A stretch of DNA of 40,234 nt from Bacteroidota bacterium (GCA_003023665.1 PXYR01000002.1:1-40234), one strand, 5' to 3'; shown: positions 1 to 8,796, numbered from the stretch's first letter. The notes: generated by a model from the letters alone, not told the origin. Numbers and translations are program-made.

Positions 1-804
1 GCCCGTAAACGAACTTTCATTTACAATGGATACGCCTTCAACCACAATGCCGTCTACCGGAATGCGTTCGCCAGGTTTAACCAAAACAATTTCATCTATC
101 TCAAGGTCGGCAACGTCAACCGTGTAAGCTGAACCGTCAACCATTCTTGTGGCTTGTTTAGGTTGCAAATCAAAAAGACTCTCTACGGCTTTGGCGTTCT
201 GTAATTTGCCCCTTTGCTCAAAATATTTACCGATTAGAATAAAAGCGATAATTAGACCTGCGCTTTCAAAATAGATTTCATGTTGTCCAAGAATCACGTT
301 ATATACGGAATAGCTATAGGCGGCAATACTTCCCAAGCTGATCAGAGTATCCATATTAAAACGTCCTATTTTAATCAGTGAAAATGCTTTTCTATGGATA
401 TTCCGTCCAAAATACCCGCTTAAAATGAGGGCTAGAACACCTTGGATGAGCAGATAGGGAAATGCTGTTTTGTGCGTCATTCCCAAATAAAGCAAGGGCA
501 GCGCAAAAAGAGGTGTAAAAAGAAGTTCAGTACGTTGACTTTTTAAAGCTTTTCGTTCGCGAGTAAATCGGTCTTCAATGGTTTCTTTTTCGGGTTTAAG
601 CGTATAGCCTGCTTGCGCTAATTTATCTACTAAAAGTTGAAGGTTGAACACATCTTGATCAATAGTGCCCTTGAAGGTTTGACTCGCGTAGCGAATGACA
701 ACCTCATCAAGCCCAGGACTGCCCTGAGCAATAGATGCCGCACTCTGTGCGCATCCAGAACAGGTCATCCCATTTATTGTCCAATTCACCTTCACTTTTG
801 CCAT
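1..804 (-). CDS. Heavy-metal (probably Cu+) translocating P1B-type ATPase, N-terminal part
   Basis: The first 268 residues of a P1B ATPase are visible; the rest lies beyond base 1. The ATG is at 804-802. The protein opens with a heavy-metal-associated domain carrying GMTCSGC, then a charged linker, several hydrophobic segments including NMDTLISLG (typical of CopA-type pumps), and an actuator-domain region with GERIPVDG followed by NESSFTG at the window edge. Such pumps use ATP to export soft metal ions across the inner membrane. The intramembrane CPC/SPC motif and the phosphorylated DKTGT loop are outside the window, so Cu+ specificity is inferred from the NMDTLISLG context only. A CcoI/FixI-type pump for oxidase assembly is the main alternative. 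Transcribed divergently from the M3 peptidase gene. Confidence 0.9.
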   Translation of the reverse strand, partial: MAKVKVNWTINGMTCSGCAQSAASIAQGSPGLDEVVIRYASQTFKGTIDQDVFNLQLLVDKLAQAGYTLKPEKETIEDRFTRERKALKSQRTELLFTPLFALPLLYLGMTHKTAFPYLLIQGVLALILSGYFGRNIHRKAFSLIKIGRFNMDTLISLGSIAAYSYSVYNVILGQHEIYFESAGLIIAFILIGKYFEQRGKLQNAKAVESLFDLQPKQATRMVDGSAYTVDVADLEIDEIVLVKPGERIPVDGIVVEGVSIVNESSFTG

Positions 805-827
805 AAATCAAAGGTAGTAAATGTTTG
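797..827 (+). promoter_or_regulatory. Candidate Bacteroidota promoter for the M3 peptidase gene
   Basis: TTTG at 797-800, a 19-base spacer, then AATGTTTG at 820-827. This has one mismatch to the TAnnTTTG minus-7 consensus of Bacteroidota, and the spacing is exactly typical. It would give a leader of about 30 bases before the ATG at 862. It overlaps the start of the divergent ATPase gene. Confidence 0.4.
809..816 (-). promoter_or_regulatory. Candidate minus-7 element for the metal ATPase gene
   Basis: Read on the minus strand this is TACCTTTG, a perfect TAnnTTTG, ending only 4 bases before the ATPase ATG. No TTG was found at the expected distance upstream. If real, the transcript would be leaderless or nearly so. 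Confidence 0.28.
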
Positions 828-861
828 TCCTGCGTATCTTCGTATAAATTATTCTGTACGA

Positions 862-2889
862 ATGAATCCATTGATAGAGTTTGGGAAAACCCCATTTGAA
901 AGTTTAGATTTTAACAAGATTGAACCAGAGCATTTTATGCCTGCGGCGTTGCATTGGATGGATGTTAGCAGAAAGAGAATTGATGCAATTTGTTCAAACA
1001 GTGAATTACCGTCGTTTAAAAACACCGTGGTAGAATTAGAGTTTTCAACGAAAGAGTTGAATATCGTGAGCGGATGTTTTTTCAATTTGAATAGCGCGGA
1101 AACCAATGAATATATCCAAAAGATAGCGCGTGAGTTAAGTCCAAAGCTATCCTTGTTTCATAATGAAACACTTTTGAATCAAAAGCTATTCGAACGCATA
1201 AAAGAAGTTTGGCAAAAAAGACAGGATTTTGTGCTGAGCACTGAGGACCATAGATTGTTGAAAGAAACCTATGAGGGATTTGTAAGGAATGGTGCTCTTC
1301 TACAAGGCGAACAGAGGGAGCAATTGAAGGCATACAGCGAAAAATTGAGTAAACTTTCTCTTTCCTTCGGCGAGAATGTACTCAAAGAAACTCAAAATTT
1401 TGAGTACCATACTACCCATGTAGAAGAATTAGATGGCCTTCCAGAAGGCACTGTTGAAGCTGCAAAATCTTTAGCCAAAGAGCGCAACAAAGAGGGATAT
1501 GTTTTTGGTTTGGACATGCCCACTTATATGAGTATTATGAAATATTCGAATTCTTCTAGTTTTCGCGAATATTTTTATCGTGCCTATAGCACAAGGGCCG
1601 CAAAGGGCAATGCTTTCAATAATGAGGAGAATATTAAAGAGCTTGTAAATACACGTCTTAATAAGGCACAGCTTCTTGGGTTTAGTTCTCACGCAGAATT
1701 AACGCTGCAAAAGAGAATGGCTAAGACCCCTGAAACCGTAATATCGTTTTTGAACGACCTGAAAGAACTTGCAAAACCTGCAGCAGTAAAAGACCTAAAG
1801 GAAGTTCAAAACTTTGCGGCAGAACATGGTCATCAAGGTGATGTAATGGCTTGGGATTTTAGCTATTGGTCAGAGAAGTTAAAGAAAGCAAAACTTGAAT
1901 TAGATGATACCCTCTTGAAGCCCTATTTCATGCTTGAAAATGTGCTCGATGGGGTTTTTGAGATCAGTGGGAAACTTTATGGCTTACGTTTTACAAAGAA
2001 TGATGAGATTGCTACGTATCATCCTGAGGTTGATGTGTACGAAGTGTATGACTCGAATGGTAATTTTTTAAGTTTATTGTATACGGACTTTTTCCCAAGA
2101 GAAGGCAAAAGAGCTGGTGCTTGGATGACCAGTTACCGCAGTATGCATGTACTAGATGGTAAAGAGGTAAGACCCCATATAAGTATCGTATGTAATTTCA
2201 CAAAGCCTACGGTAGATAAACCTTCATTGCTCACTTTTAACGAAGTGACTACGCTGTTTCACGAGTTTGGACATGCTCTCCATGGTATGATGGCTCGTGG
2301 GACTTATCCATCGTTAACAGGTACTAATGTGTATTGGGATTTTGTAGAACTACCTTCTCAAATTTTAGAGAATTGGTGTTACGAACCTGAGGCTCTAGAG
2401 CTTTTTGCCAAACATTATGAAACAGGCGAAATTTTACCTAAAATATATGTAGACAGAATAGTTGAAAGTCAACAGTTTATGGAAGGTTATATGACGCTTC
2501 GCCAATTGAATTTTGGTTATTTGGACATGGCTTATCACAATTTAAAGAGACCTTTGAAAAGTTCAATTACAGAATTCGAAAGGGCTGCTACCGCTGAGAC
2601 GCAATTGTTTTTACCTGTTGAAGGCTCCATATCGTCTACAGCATTCAGTCATATTTTCCAAGGAGGCTATAGTGCAGGATATTACAGTTACAAATGGGCG
2701 GAGGTTCTAGATGCAGATGCGTTCGAGCTTTTCAAGGAGAAAGGGATTTTCAATAAAGATGTCGCTTCACGTTTTGGTGAGATTTTGTCCCGTGGAGGAA
2801 CAGAGGCTCCTGACGAACTCTATCAGAAATTTAGGAATCGAAACCCAAGAGTAGAAGCGTTATTAAGGCGAGCTGGAATTGCCAGTTAG
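862..2889 (+). CDS. M3 family zinc metallopeptidase (oligopeptidase A / Dcp-like)
   Basis: 675-residue thimet-oligopeptidase-type enzyme that cleaves short peptides. The zinc site HEFGHALH is at residues 467-474 (His467, Glu468, His471), with a likely third ligand Glu496 in WDFVELPSQ. The length fits cytosolic M3 peptidases, and there is no signal peptide. The frame stays open upstream to a TTG at 637, but that extension runs antisense through the metal-ATPase gene and resembles no peptidase sequence. The ATG at 862, giving MNPLIEFGKTPF, matches the family N-terminus. It stands alone on this strand, and its TAG overlaps the TAA of the convergent MATE gene by two bases. Oligopeptidase A and dipeptidyl carboxypeptidase cannot be told apart by eye. 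Confidence 0.93.
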   Translation: MNPLIEFGKTPFESLDFNKIEPEHFMPAALHWMDVSRKRIDAICSNSELPSFKNTVVELEFSTKELNIVSGCFFNLNSAETNEYIQKIARELSPKLSLFHNETLLNQKLFERIKEVWQKRQDFVLSTEDHRLLKETYEGFVRNGALLQGEQREQLKAYSEKLSKLSLSFGENVLKETQNFEYHTTHVEELDGLPEGTVEAAKSLAKERNKEGYVFGLDMPTYMSIMKYSNSSSFREYFYRAYSTRAAKGNAFNNEENIKELVNTRLNKAQLLGFSSHAELTLQKRMAKTPETVISFLNDLKELAKPAAVKDLKEVQNFAAEHGHQGDVMAWDFSYWSEKLKKAKLELDDTLLKPYFMLENVLDGVFEISGKLYGLRFTKNDEIATYHPEVDVYEVYDSNGNFLSLLYTDFFPREGKRAGAWMTSYRSMHVLDGKEVRPHISIVCNFTKPTVDKPSLLTFNEVTTLFHEFGHALHGMMARGTYPSLTGTNVYWDFVELPSQILENWCYEPEALELFAKHYETGEILPKIYVDRIVESQQFMEGYMTLRQLNFGYLDMAYHNLKRPLKSSITEFERAATAETQLFLPVEGSISSTAFSHIFQGGYSAGYYSYKWAEVLDADAFELFKEKGIFNKDVASRFGEILSRGGTEAPDELYQKFRNRNPRVEALLRRAGIAS

Positions 2890-4232
2890 CTCATTTTTAG
2901 AGTTTTATGACGAAACCGCCTGTACAAAGCGATTGAAGCTACAGTCAAACCAACAGTAAGCCCTACCCATACACCTATTGGACCCAATTCTAGAGTCACT
3001 CCTAGATAATAGCAGATCGGTAATGCGATTATCCAATAGGCTACAAAACATATAATTGTCGGGATATTTACATCTTTAATCCCTCTGAGCGCTCCTAAGG
3101 CTGTTGCTTGTATTCCATCTGGAAGTTGAAAGATTCCTGCAGCTACCATTAAAACAGTGGTATACTCTAGTACCTCAGAATCCATACTATAAAATTCAGG
3201 AAGGAAATTGCGAAGTACAATTAGAATAGTCATTGTAATGAGCATGAAAAAGAAAGTCAAATGAAAGAGGCTTTGTCCGGCTAATCTGAGCAATGGATAA
3301 TCTTTACGACCTAATTGGTTTCCTATTCTTATTGCAGCAGCAGCGCCTAATCCGCTAACCATCATATAGCTTACAGATGCAATATTTAATGCTATTTGAT
3401 GTGCAGCTTGTTGAACGGGGCCAATCATTCCTACTATCACTCCGCTCATTCCGAAAGCGCCTGCTTCAAAAACGTATTGCAGACCACTTGGAACGCCAAT
3501 GTTCAATATTTCCTTTATGGTTAGACCATTAATCTTTGAATTGCGCCAATGGGACCAATACAATGCGAATTTCTCTTTCTTTCTTATGTAGATCGCCATG
3601 CCTCCAAGCATAATGAATCGGGTAATTAATGTACTCACACCCGCGCCAATTAACCCGAGTTCAGGGAATGGCCCCCAGCCGGTAATCAATGGGTAATTCA
3701 AAATTACGTTCAAAAGGTTTGCAGCTAGACTTACTCGCATGGCGGCTTTTGTATCACTCAAACCTTCCGCAAATTGTTTAAATGCAAAAAAACTCATCAT
3801 CGGTAGAATAGAGAATCCTACGATATAAATATAAGGTAGTGCCGCTTCAACCACCCTTTCATCTTGGCCCAGCAAATAAGCACCTTGGGCAAAAATCATG
3901 ACTAATCCAAAAATCATCAATCCCATAATGCTGTTCAGAAGCAGTCCGTTTTTGAAATACTTGGTGGCTGCAGCGGGGTCATTTTCACCATCTGCTCCAG
4001 CAACAAGTGGTGTTAGACCATATGCAACACCTATAGCAAACACAATGGGAATTATAAGTATGGACGCTGCAAGACTTATGGCAGCTAGTGGGATAGTACC
4101 CAAAAACTTACCTACCATAATAGAATCAGCTACGCTTACCAGAATTTGACCTAATTGACCAATAATTACTGGATACGCTAGATTAAGACTGATTTTATAC
4201 TGTTCACTGTATGTACTCCAGCGGAAGAACAT
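2886..4232 (-). CDS. MATE family multidrug efflux transporter
   Basis: 448-residue membrane protein made almost wholly of hydrophobic segments, consistent with the 12 helices of NorM-type MATE antiporters. These exchange Na+ or H+ for cationic drugs or metabolites. The N-terminal stretch NLAYPVIIGQLGQILVSVAD with DSIMVGKFLG is the recognisable MATE opening, and a second internal half begins near residue 230 (ILNIGVPSGLQYVFEAGAFG). The ATG shares one base with the stop of the upstream 75-residue gene, so translational coupling is likely. It is the last gene of a six-gene minus-strand run. The substrate cannot be inferred. Confidence 0.92.
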   Translation of the reverse strand: MFFRWSTYSEQYKISLNLAYPVIIGQLGQILVSVADSIMVGKFLGTIPLAAISLAASILIIPIVFAIGVAYGLTPLVAGADGENDPAAATKYFKNGLLLNSIMGLMIFGLVMIFAQGAYLLGQDERVVEAALPYIYIVGFSILPMMSFFAFKQFAEGLSDTKAAMRVSLAANLLNVILNYPLITGWGPFPELGLIGAGVSTLITRFIMLGGMAIYIRKKEKFALYWSHWRNSKINGLTIKEILNIGVPSGLQYVFEAGAFGMSGVIVGMIGPVQQAAHQIALNIASVSYMMVSGLGAAAAIRIGNQLGRKDYPLLRLAGQSLFHLTFFFMLITMTILIVLRNFLPEFYSMDSEVLEYTTVLMVAAGIFQLPDGIQATALGALRGIKDVNIPTIICFVAYWIIALPICYYLGVTLELGPIGVWVGLTVGLTVASIALYRRFRHKTLKMS

Positions 4233-4459
4233 TAAAGATTATAGCGGTCTACTTCGCGTTGGTAGAAGTTTTCAGCCTCTGTAATTAGGCTCTCTAATGT
4301 TTTAGTGAGATCCCCTTCACTCTCATCGCTAATATCATCCAGCCATTTTACTTCGTCATTTTCTAAATTGAGAATAAACGCGGGGAATTCAGTATGCACG
4401 ATGAAGATCGCATCAGGACTATCTGTATTATCTGCCACTAAGAATTTTGGAAAACTCAT
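4232..4459 (-). CDS. Small acidic conserved-type hypothetical protein (75 aa)
   Basis: I do not recognise a named family. The 75-residue product is acidic, with no signal peptide or membrane segment. Its middle (FIVHTEFPAFILNLENDEV) looks like a small beta-rich fold, followed by an acidic linker (SDESEGD) and a helical C-terminus (ITEAENFYQREVDRY). The stop overlaps the MATE start by one base (TAATG), and the gene begins 28 bases after the response regulator stop. That tight placement and a sensible protein composition support a real gene. It may be a small soluble partner of a neighbour, but no function is assigned. Confidence 0.75.
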   Translation of the reverse strand: MSFPKFLVADNTDSPDAIFIVHTEFPAFILNLENDEVKWLDDISDESEGDLTKTLESLITEAENFYQREVDRYNL

Positions 4460-4469
4460 TTGCTTATGA

Positions 4470-4481
4470 TTTTGCGCAAAA
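4470..4481. repeat. 12-base perfect palindrome in the gap before the 75-aa gene
   Basis: TTTTGCGCAAAA is self-complementary and sits in the 28-base gap between the response regulator stop and the small acidic gene. It could be a small operator, or chance in AT-rich sequence. Confidence 0.35.
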
Positions 4482-4487
4482 GTACGC

Positions 4488-5651
4488 TTATTTCCTTGCG
4501 AACTTGTCTACGCAAGATTTACTTATTGGATTTCCGCTCAAAATATGCAAGCGTTCCATTACATTCCGAAATTCGCGGATATTTCCCGTCCAATCGTAAT
4601 CTTGTAATACACTTATCGCATCGTTATCAATTCCTTTTGGACTTACGCCATATTCTTCAGCGATTGATTTTAAGAAGTGGTCTGCGAGCAATGGAACATC
4701 ACCTCTGCGCTCATTTAAACCTGGGACTTTCATAATAATGACGCCTAGACGGTGGAAGAGGTCTTCTCTAAATTTACCTTCTTCAATCATCTTTCTAAGG
4801 TTTTTATTGGTTGCAGCCAAAACACGTACATCAACCTTAATACTCTTGTCACCTCCAACCGGTGTGATTTTGTGTTCTTGCAAGGCACGGAGTACTTTTG
4901 CTTGTGCTCCAAGGCTCATATCACCTATTTCGTCAAGGAATAAAGTTCCTCCATGGGCCAATTCAAATTTCCCTTTGCGGTCTTTCTGGGCGCCTGTGAA
5001 TGCACCTTTTTTATGTCCAAAAAGTTCGCTTTCAATTAATTCTGCAGGTATTGCTGCACAATTAACTTCAATCATAGGGTTCTTTCTTCTTTCGCTTTGC
5101 TCATGAATCTGGTGCGCCACTAATTCTTTACCAGAGCCATTGGGTCCAGTAATAAGGACACGTGCTTCAGAAGGAGCAACCTTGGAAATAATATCTCTAA
5201 GCTCATTCATTCCATCACTTTCCCCAATCATCTTGTACTTTTTGCTCACGCGCTTTTTGAGCGTTTTCACTTCCGTTACCAATTCTTTTTGAGTCAACGC
5301 ATTACGCACTGTACTCAATAATCGATTGAGATCTGGAGGTTTTGGTAGATAATCGTAAGCACCTTTTTTTAAACAATCCACGGCTGTGTTGATATCGCCG
5401 TGACCAGATATCATAATTACAGGAACATCTGCATTGATAGACATCATGTGTTCAAGAACTTCAACACCGTCTTTATGCGGCATTTTTATGTCACAGAAAA
5501 CTAGATCCCAATTCCCTTCACCGAATAATTCAACAGCTGATTTACCGTCTTCCGCTTCGTGGATATCATTATTAGGATCTTCTTCAAGCAAGATCTTTTT
5601 GAGGACTCGACGAATAGCAACTTCATCTTCTATTAGTAATATTCTGCTCAT
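4488..5651 (-). CDS. Sigma-54-dependent (NtrC-type) response regulator lacking a Fis HTH domain
   Basis: 387 residues. The receiver domain (about 1-120) has Glu8/Asp9, phospho-acceptor Asp54 in DIKMPHKDG, Ser82 and Lys104. The AAA+ domain (about 140-370) has Walker A GPNGSGKE (169-176), the sigma-54 contact loop GAFTGA (216-221), Walker B LFLDE and a sensor II region GNIREFRN. Activators of this class remodel sigma-54 RNA polymerase after phosphorylation. The protein ends at residue 387 just after the AAA+ lid, where about 60-80 residues with a Fis helix-turn-helix would normally follow, and the in-frame stop is clear. No histidine kinase lies nearby. The gene starts 10 bases after the MscS stop. 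It may act through protein contacts or bind DNA weakly as an oligomer; both are inference. Confidence 0.92.
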   Translation of the reverse strand: MSRILLIEDEVAIRRVLKKILLEEDPNNDIHEAEDGKSAVELFGEGNWDLVFCDIKMPHKDGVEVLEHMMSINADVPVIMISGHGDINTAVDCLKKGAYDYLPKPPDLNRLLSTVRNALTQKELVTEVKTLKKRVSKKYKMIGESDGMNELRDIISKVAPSEARVLITGPNGSGKELVAHQIHEQSERRKNPMIEVNCAAIPAELIESELFGHKKGAFTGAQKDRKGKFELAHGGTLFLDEIGDMSLGAQAKVLRALQEHKITPVGGDKSIKVDVRVLAATNKNLRKMIEEGKFREDLFHRLGVIIMKVPGLNERRGDVPLLADHFLKSIAEEYGVSPKGIDNDAISVLQDYDWTGNIREFRNVMERLHILSGNPISKSCVDKFARK

Positions 5652-5661
5652 ACTTTATACG

Positions 5662-6594
5662 TTATACAGCACCGTTCTCTTCGTCAGTATTAGGGTGAAT
5701 TTCTCCGGCTCCCACAATTCCGTCGCCAAATTGGGTAATTCTGTCTGGTCCGCGCCAAACTGTACGCTGAGGAAAAGGAATGATAATTTTGTTCGCTCTA
5801 AATTGTTGGTCAATTTCAAATCTTAAATCGCTTTTTATTTTTTCTACAAAAAACAAATCGCGGGTATAGAAATTAAGCTCGAATACAAGGGCACTATCAC
5901 CAAAGTCTTTCAATAATACTAGCGGTTTCTCTTTATCATCAGCTTTGGGGTGCTCTAAAGCAATTTTATAAAGGATGTCTGAAACTTGTGCAGTATCGCT
6001 CCCGAAAGCGACACTTACATTAACGGCAAAACGAGTTGTTTCTTCGCTATGCGTTAAATTAATGACTGTTTCATTAGTCAATTTGGAATTGGGTACAATG
6101 ATTAGAATATCATCCCTTGTTCTGACTGTGGTAGTTCTGAGACCAACTGCTTCTACTTTCCCAATTTGGTTTTCTAATTGAATAATGTCACCTACACTTA
6201 AGGTGCGCTCCATGAGTATGATTACTCCTGCGCTCAAGTCTTTGAATGCATCCTGAAGACCAAGGCCTAAACCCACAAAGAGCGCGGTTGACGCAGCTAA
6301 AAGGGCAGTAACCTTAACGCCAATTGTTTCTAAGGCAATAACAATTACTACGGTATAGATGATGTATTTAGAAATCTGCAGAATAGTGTAGCGTCTTCCT
6401 TCATCATATTGCTCTCCCGCTTTGCTTCGCAAGAAGATTTTTTTCAATAGCCAGAATCCATAGCGTGCGCTTGCAAAAAGCAGCAATACTTGTAAAAGGC
6501 CTTTAACAGAAAGCCTGAAAAAGTCGGTAGACCAAATTCCAAAACTTAAGAATTCTTTAATCCACTCTTGGATATTATTTAATACTTCAACCAT
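5662..6594 (-). CDS. Small-conductance mechanosensitive channel, MscS family
   Basis: 310 residues. Hydrophobic segments lie near 33-52, 77-93 and 98-118. The last is the Gly/Ala-rich pore helix running into GLGLGLQDAFKDLSAG, followed by the MscS beta domain (about 125-185, with VGDIIQLENQIGKVEAVGLR and VPNSKLTNE) and a cytoplasmic alpha/beta domain. Channels of this family open under membrane tension to release solutes on osmotic downshift. The gene start overlaps the end of the ABC permease gene by 16 bases, so the two are probably translationally coupled. The C-terminal 25 residues are a hydrophilic tail. Confidence 0.93.
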   Translation of the reverse strand: MVEVLNNIQEWIKEFLSFGIWSTDFFRLSVKGLLQVLLLFASARYGFWLLKKIFLRSKAGEQYDEGRRYTILQISKYIIYTVVIVIALETIGVKVTALLAASTALFVGLGLGLQDAFKDLSAGVIILMERTLSVGDIIQLENQIGKVEAVGLRTTTVRTRDDILIIVPNSKLTNETVINLTHSEETTRFAVNVSVAFGSDTAQVSDILYKIALEHPKADDKEKPLVLLKDFGDSALVFELNFYTRDLFFVEKIKSDLRFEIDQQFRANKIIIPFPQRTVWRGPDRITQFGDGIVGAGEIHPNTDEENGAV

Positions 6595-7886
6595 TTATAT
6601 AATTCCTTCCAGGTAACTTTTTTTCCGTACATCAATATACCAACTCGATAGATTTTTCCTGCTAATGCCACCACGCCAAAAAATGTGCCTACTAAAATTA
6701 AAGCACTTAAGCCTATTTGCCATATAGGAACACCAAAAGGTAGGCGAATCATCATACTTATTGGTGAAGTCAAGGGAATCATGCTCATCCAGAACGCTAA
6801 GGGTCCATTAGGATCTTGAATTACATTCATTGCCGTGGTGATTGCAATAATCATTGGAGCGGTAACAGGTAACATAAATTGCTGTGAGTCTGCTTCTTGG
6901 TCAATCGCTGAGCCTAGTGCAGCAAAAAGAGCACTGTATAAGAAGTAGCCTCCAAAGAAATAGAATACAAATCCACTTAAAACCACAGGGAAATTGATGC
7001 TATTGAGCATGGAGAACAAGTTTGTTTGATCCACTGTACTTAAATCCGGTGAACCAGGGCCTGCTGGAACTTGCTGCGCAAAAATCTCGGGATAGATAAA
7101 AGTACTGACCACGGCGTAAATTGTGCCCGACAAGATGACCCAAATAAGAAATTGTACCACGCCAACTAATCCAATTCCAAGAATTTTACCCATCATTAAT
7201 TGTCTTGGTCGCACACTAGAGATAATGACCTCTACAATCCGGCTTGTTTTTTCTTCTATTACACCGCGCATTACTTGAACTGCATAGAAAAATATGAAGA
7301 AGTAAATGAGAATACCAGCAATATAACCAAGTCCCATTTTTAGCGGTGTTGCGCTTGTTTCCTCGTTGCCTTCTTCTCCCATAGTAAAGCTCTTAATAGT
7401 CACTTTAGTCTTGGTTTGAGACACTACCTCAGGGTCTACGCCTTGGCGAATGAGCTTTTGCTGATTTATTTTTTCTTCTAACTGACGCTCAACAAATCGC
7501 TGCAGATCAATTCCTATATCTTCTTTTCCAAAAAGAAGAATATTGTTCTTAATAAAATCCGGGTCCCATCCATTCCCAGAAGGGATATATAATAGGGCAT
7601 CTTTATCCGATTCCCTTAAAAATGTTTTCCCTGTTTCCAAGTCAAATTCATTTGGATTCAAGTACTCCAACGAAAATTGTGAAGTACCTTCTTCGGGAAC
7701 CAAAATAGAGGGTTCATCTAAGACAATTATGCTCTTATCATCCTCTGGCATTGATGCGAGTAATCCAGGAACTATCATTACCGCGGCTAGAAGCAGCGGT
7801 GCTAATAAAGTCATCAATAAGAATGTTTTTTTGCGTACGCGTGTGATGAATTCACGCTGAATAATCAGTAGGATGGGGCTTTTCAT
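6579..7886 (-). CDS. ABC-2 type transporter permease (NatB/YhaP-like)
   Basis: 435 residues. There is one N-terminal membrane helix after the basic start (about 20-45), a large extracytoplasmic domain of about 140 residues, then five or so hydrophobic segments from about residue 185. The segment VMRGVIEEKTSRIVEVIISS is the hallmark of ABC-2 permeases related to Na+ exporter NatB. It forms the membrane half of an exporter with the ATPase encoded just upstream; the two genes overlap by four bases (ATGA). Substrate unknown; Na+, a peptide or a lipid-linked compound are all possible. Confidence 0.9.
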   Translation of the reverse strand: MKSPILLIIQREFITRVRKKTFLLMTLLAPLLLAAVMIVPGLLASMPEDDKSIIVLDEPSILVPEEGTSQFSLEYLNPNEFDLETGKTFLRESDKDALLYIPSGNGWDPDFIKNNILLFGKEDIGIDLQRFVERQLEEKINQQKLIRQGVDPEVVSQTKTKVTIKSFTMGEEGNEETSATPLKMGLGYIAGILIYFFIFFYAVQVMRGVIEEKTSRIVEVIISSVRPRQLMMGKILGIGLVGVVQFLIWVILSGTIYAVVSTFIYPEIFAQQVPAGPGSPDLSTVDQTNLFSMLNSINFPVVLSGFVFYFFGGYFLYSALFAALGSAIDQEADSQQFMLPVTAPMIIAITTAMNVIQDPNGPLAFWMSMIPLTSPISMMIRLPFGVPIWQIGLSALILVGTFFGVVALAGKIYRVGILMYGKKVTWKELYKWLKY

Positions 7887-8785
7887 GAGTTCAAAGGTTT
7901 AGGTCCGTTATTCACTATATCAATGAAGATATCACTAACTCGCGGCAATACTTCCTCAAAACCAAGCAACTGATTTTCTTTAGCTAATTTTTGAATTAAT
8001 GCACTTGGATAAGCTTCGCTTTTAATTGTTGCCGTGTGTCCTGTATGTTGTAAGTCTCTATGCAAAACATCCATTCCTGAAAAGGTCTGTTGCTCTTTTG
8101 TCGTAAAGGCGTAAGTACCGTTCATGTAATGCTTTCGAATATCCAATAAAAGGCCTTCTACCATAACCTTACCGTTATTTATTAGACCTATATGGTCACA
8201 TATTTCTTCCACACTTTCCATACGGTGAGTAGAAAAAATAACCGTAGCGCCTTCTTGATTTAACCGTTTTATTTCGTTTTTAATCAAATTCGTATTGATA
8301 GGATCAAAACCAGTAAAAGGTTCGTCAAATATCAACAGGGCTGGCTTGTGAAGAACGGTGGTTACAAACTGTACCTTTTGTGCCATTCCCTTACTCAAGT
8401 CCTCAACCTTCTTTTCCCAAAAGTCTTCCATTTCAAGGCGAACAAACCATTCTTTGGCTCTTGATTTAGCTTCTGAACTACTTAGACCTTTAAGCTTAGC
8501 CAAATACAAAACTTGCTCCCCAACCTTCATTTTCTTATACAGACCACGCTCTTCAGGCAAATAACCTATTCGTCCTATATCTGCAGGCTTCAATGGTTCG
8601 TTGTCAAATAACACTACGCCGCTATCCGGAGCAGTTATTTGATTCATTATTCTGATAAAGGAAGTTTTTCCAGCTCCATTTGGACCAAGTAATCCATAAA
8701 TGCTTCCTGAGGGAATATTTAAGTTGATGTTTGCTAGTGCTACTTTATTACCGTATTGCTTACGGACATCTTTTGCTCTTATCAT
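7883..8785 (-). CDS. ABC transporter ATP-binding protein (NatA-like)
   Basis: 300 residues. Walker A GPNGAGKT is at 34-41, and the Q-loop region reads GYLPEERGLY, with Pro-Glu where Gln is usual, as in other NatA-type ATPases. The signature LSKGM is at 130-134 in place of LSGGQ, Walker B ALLIFDEP at 149-156 and the switch His at 187 (STHRME). The C-terminal 80 residues form an accessory domain of the DUF4162 kind. It powers the ABC-2 permease encoded next. It is the first gene of the six-gene cluster running down to 2886. The start ATG follows a 100-base gap that also holds the dnaJ terminator and a small inverted repeat. Confidence 0.93.
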   Translation of the reverse strand: MIRAKDVRKQYGNKVALANINLNIPSGSIYGLLGPNGAGKTSFIRIMNQITAPDSGVVLFDNEPLKPADIGRIGYLPEERGLYKKMKVGEQVLYLAKLKGLSSSEAKSRAKEWFVRLEMEDFWEKKVEDLSKGMAQKVQFVTTVLHKPALLIFDEPFTGFDPINTNLIKNEIKRLNQEGATVIFSTHRMESVEEICDHIGLINNGKVMVEGLLLDIRKHYMNGTYAFTTKEQQTFSGMDVLHRDLQHTGHTATIKSEAYPSALIQKLAKENQLLGFEEVLPRVSDIFIDIVNNGPKPLNS

Positions 8786-8796
8786 ACGTTTTAGGT

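Noticed and set aside
637..861. N-terminal extension of the M3 peptidase to a TTG at 637
   Set aside because: It runs antisense through the metal-ATPase gene and does not resemble peptidase sequence; the family start is the ATG at 862.
4738..5106. Plus-strand open frame opposite the sigma-54 regulator
   Set aside because: Ser/Pro-rich shadow of AAA+ domain codons; no independent support.
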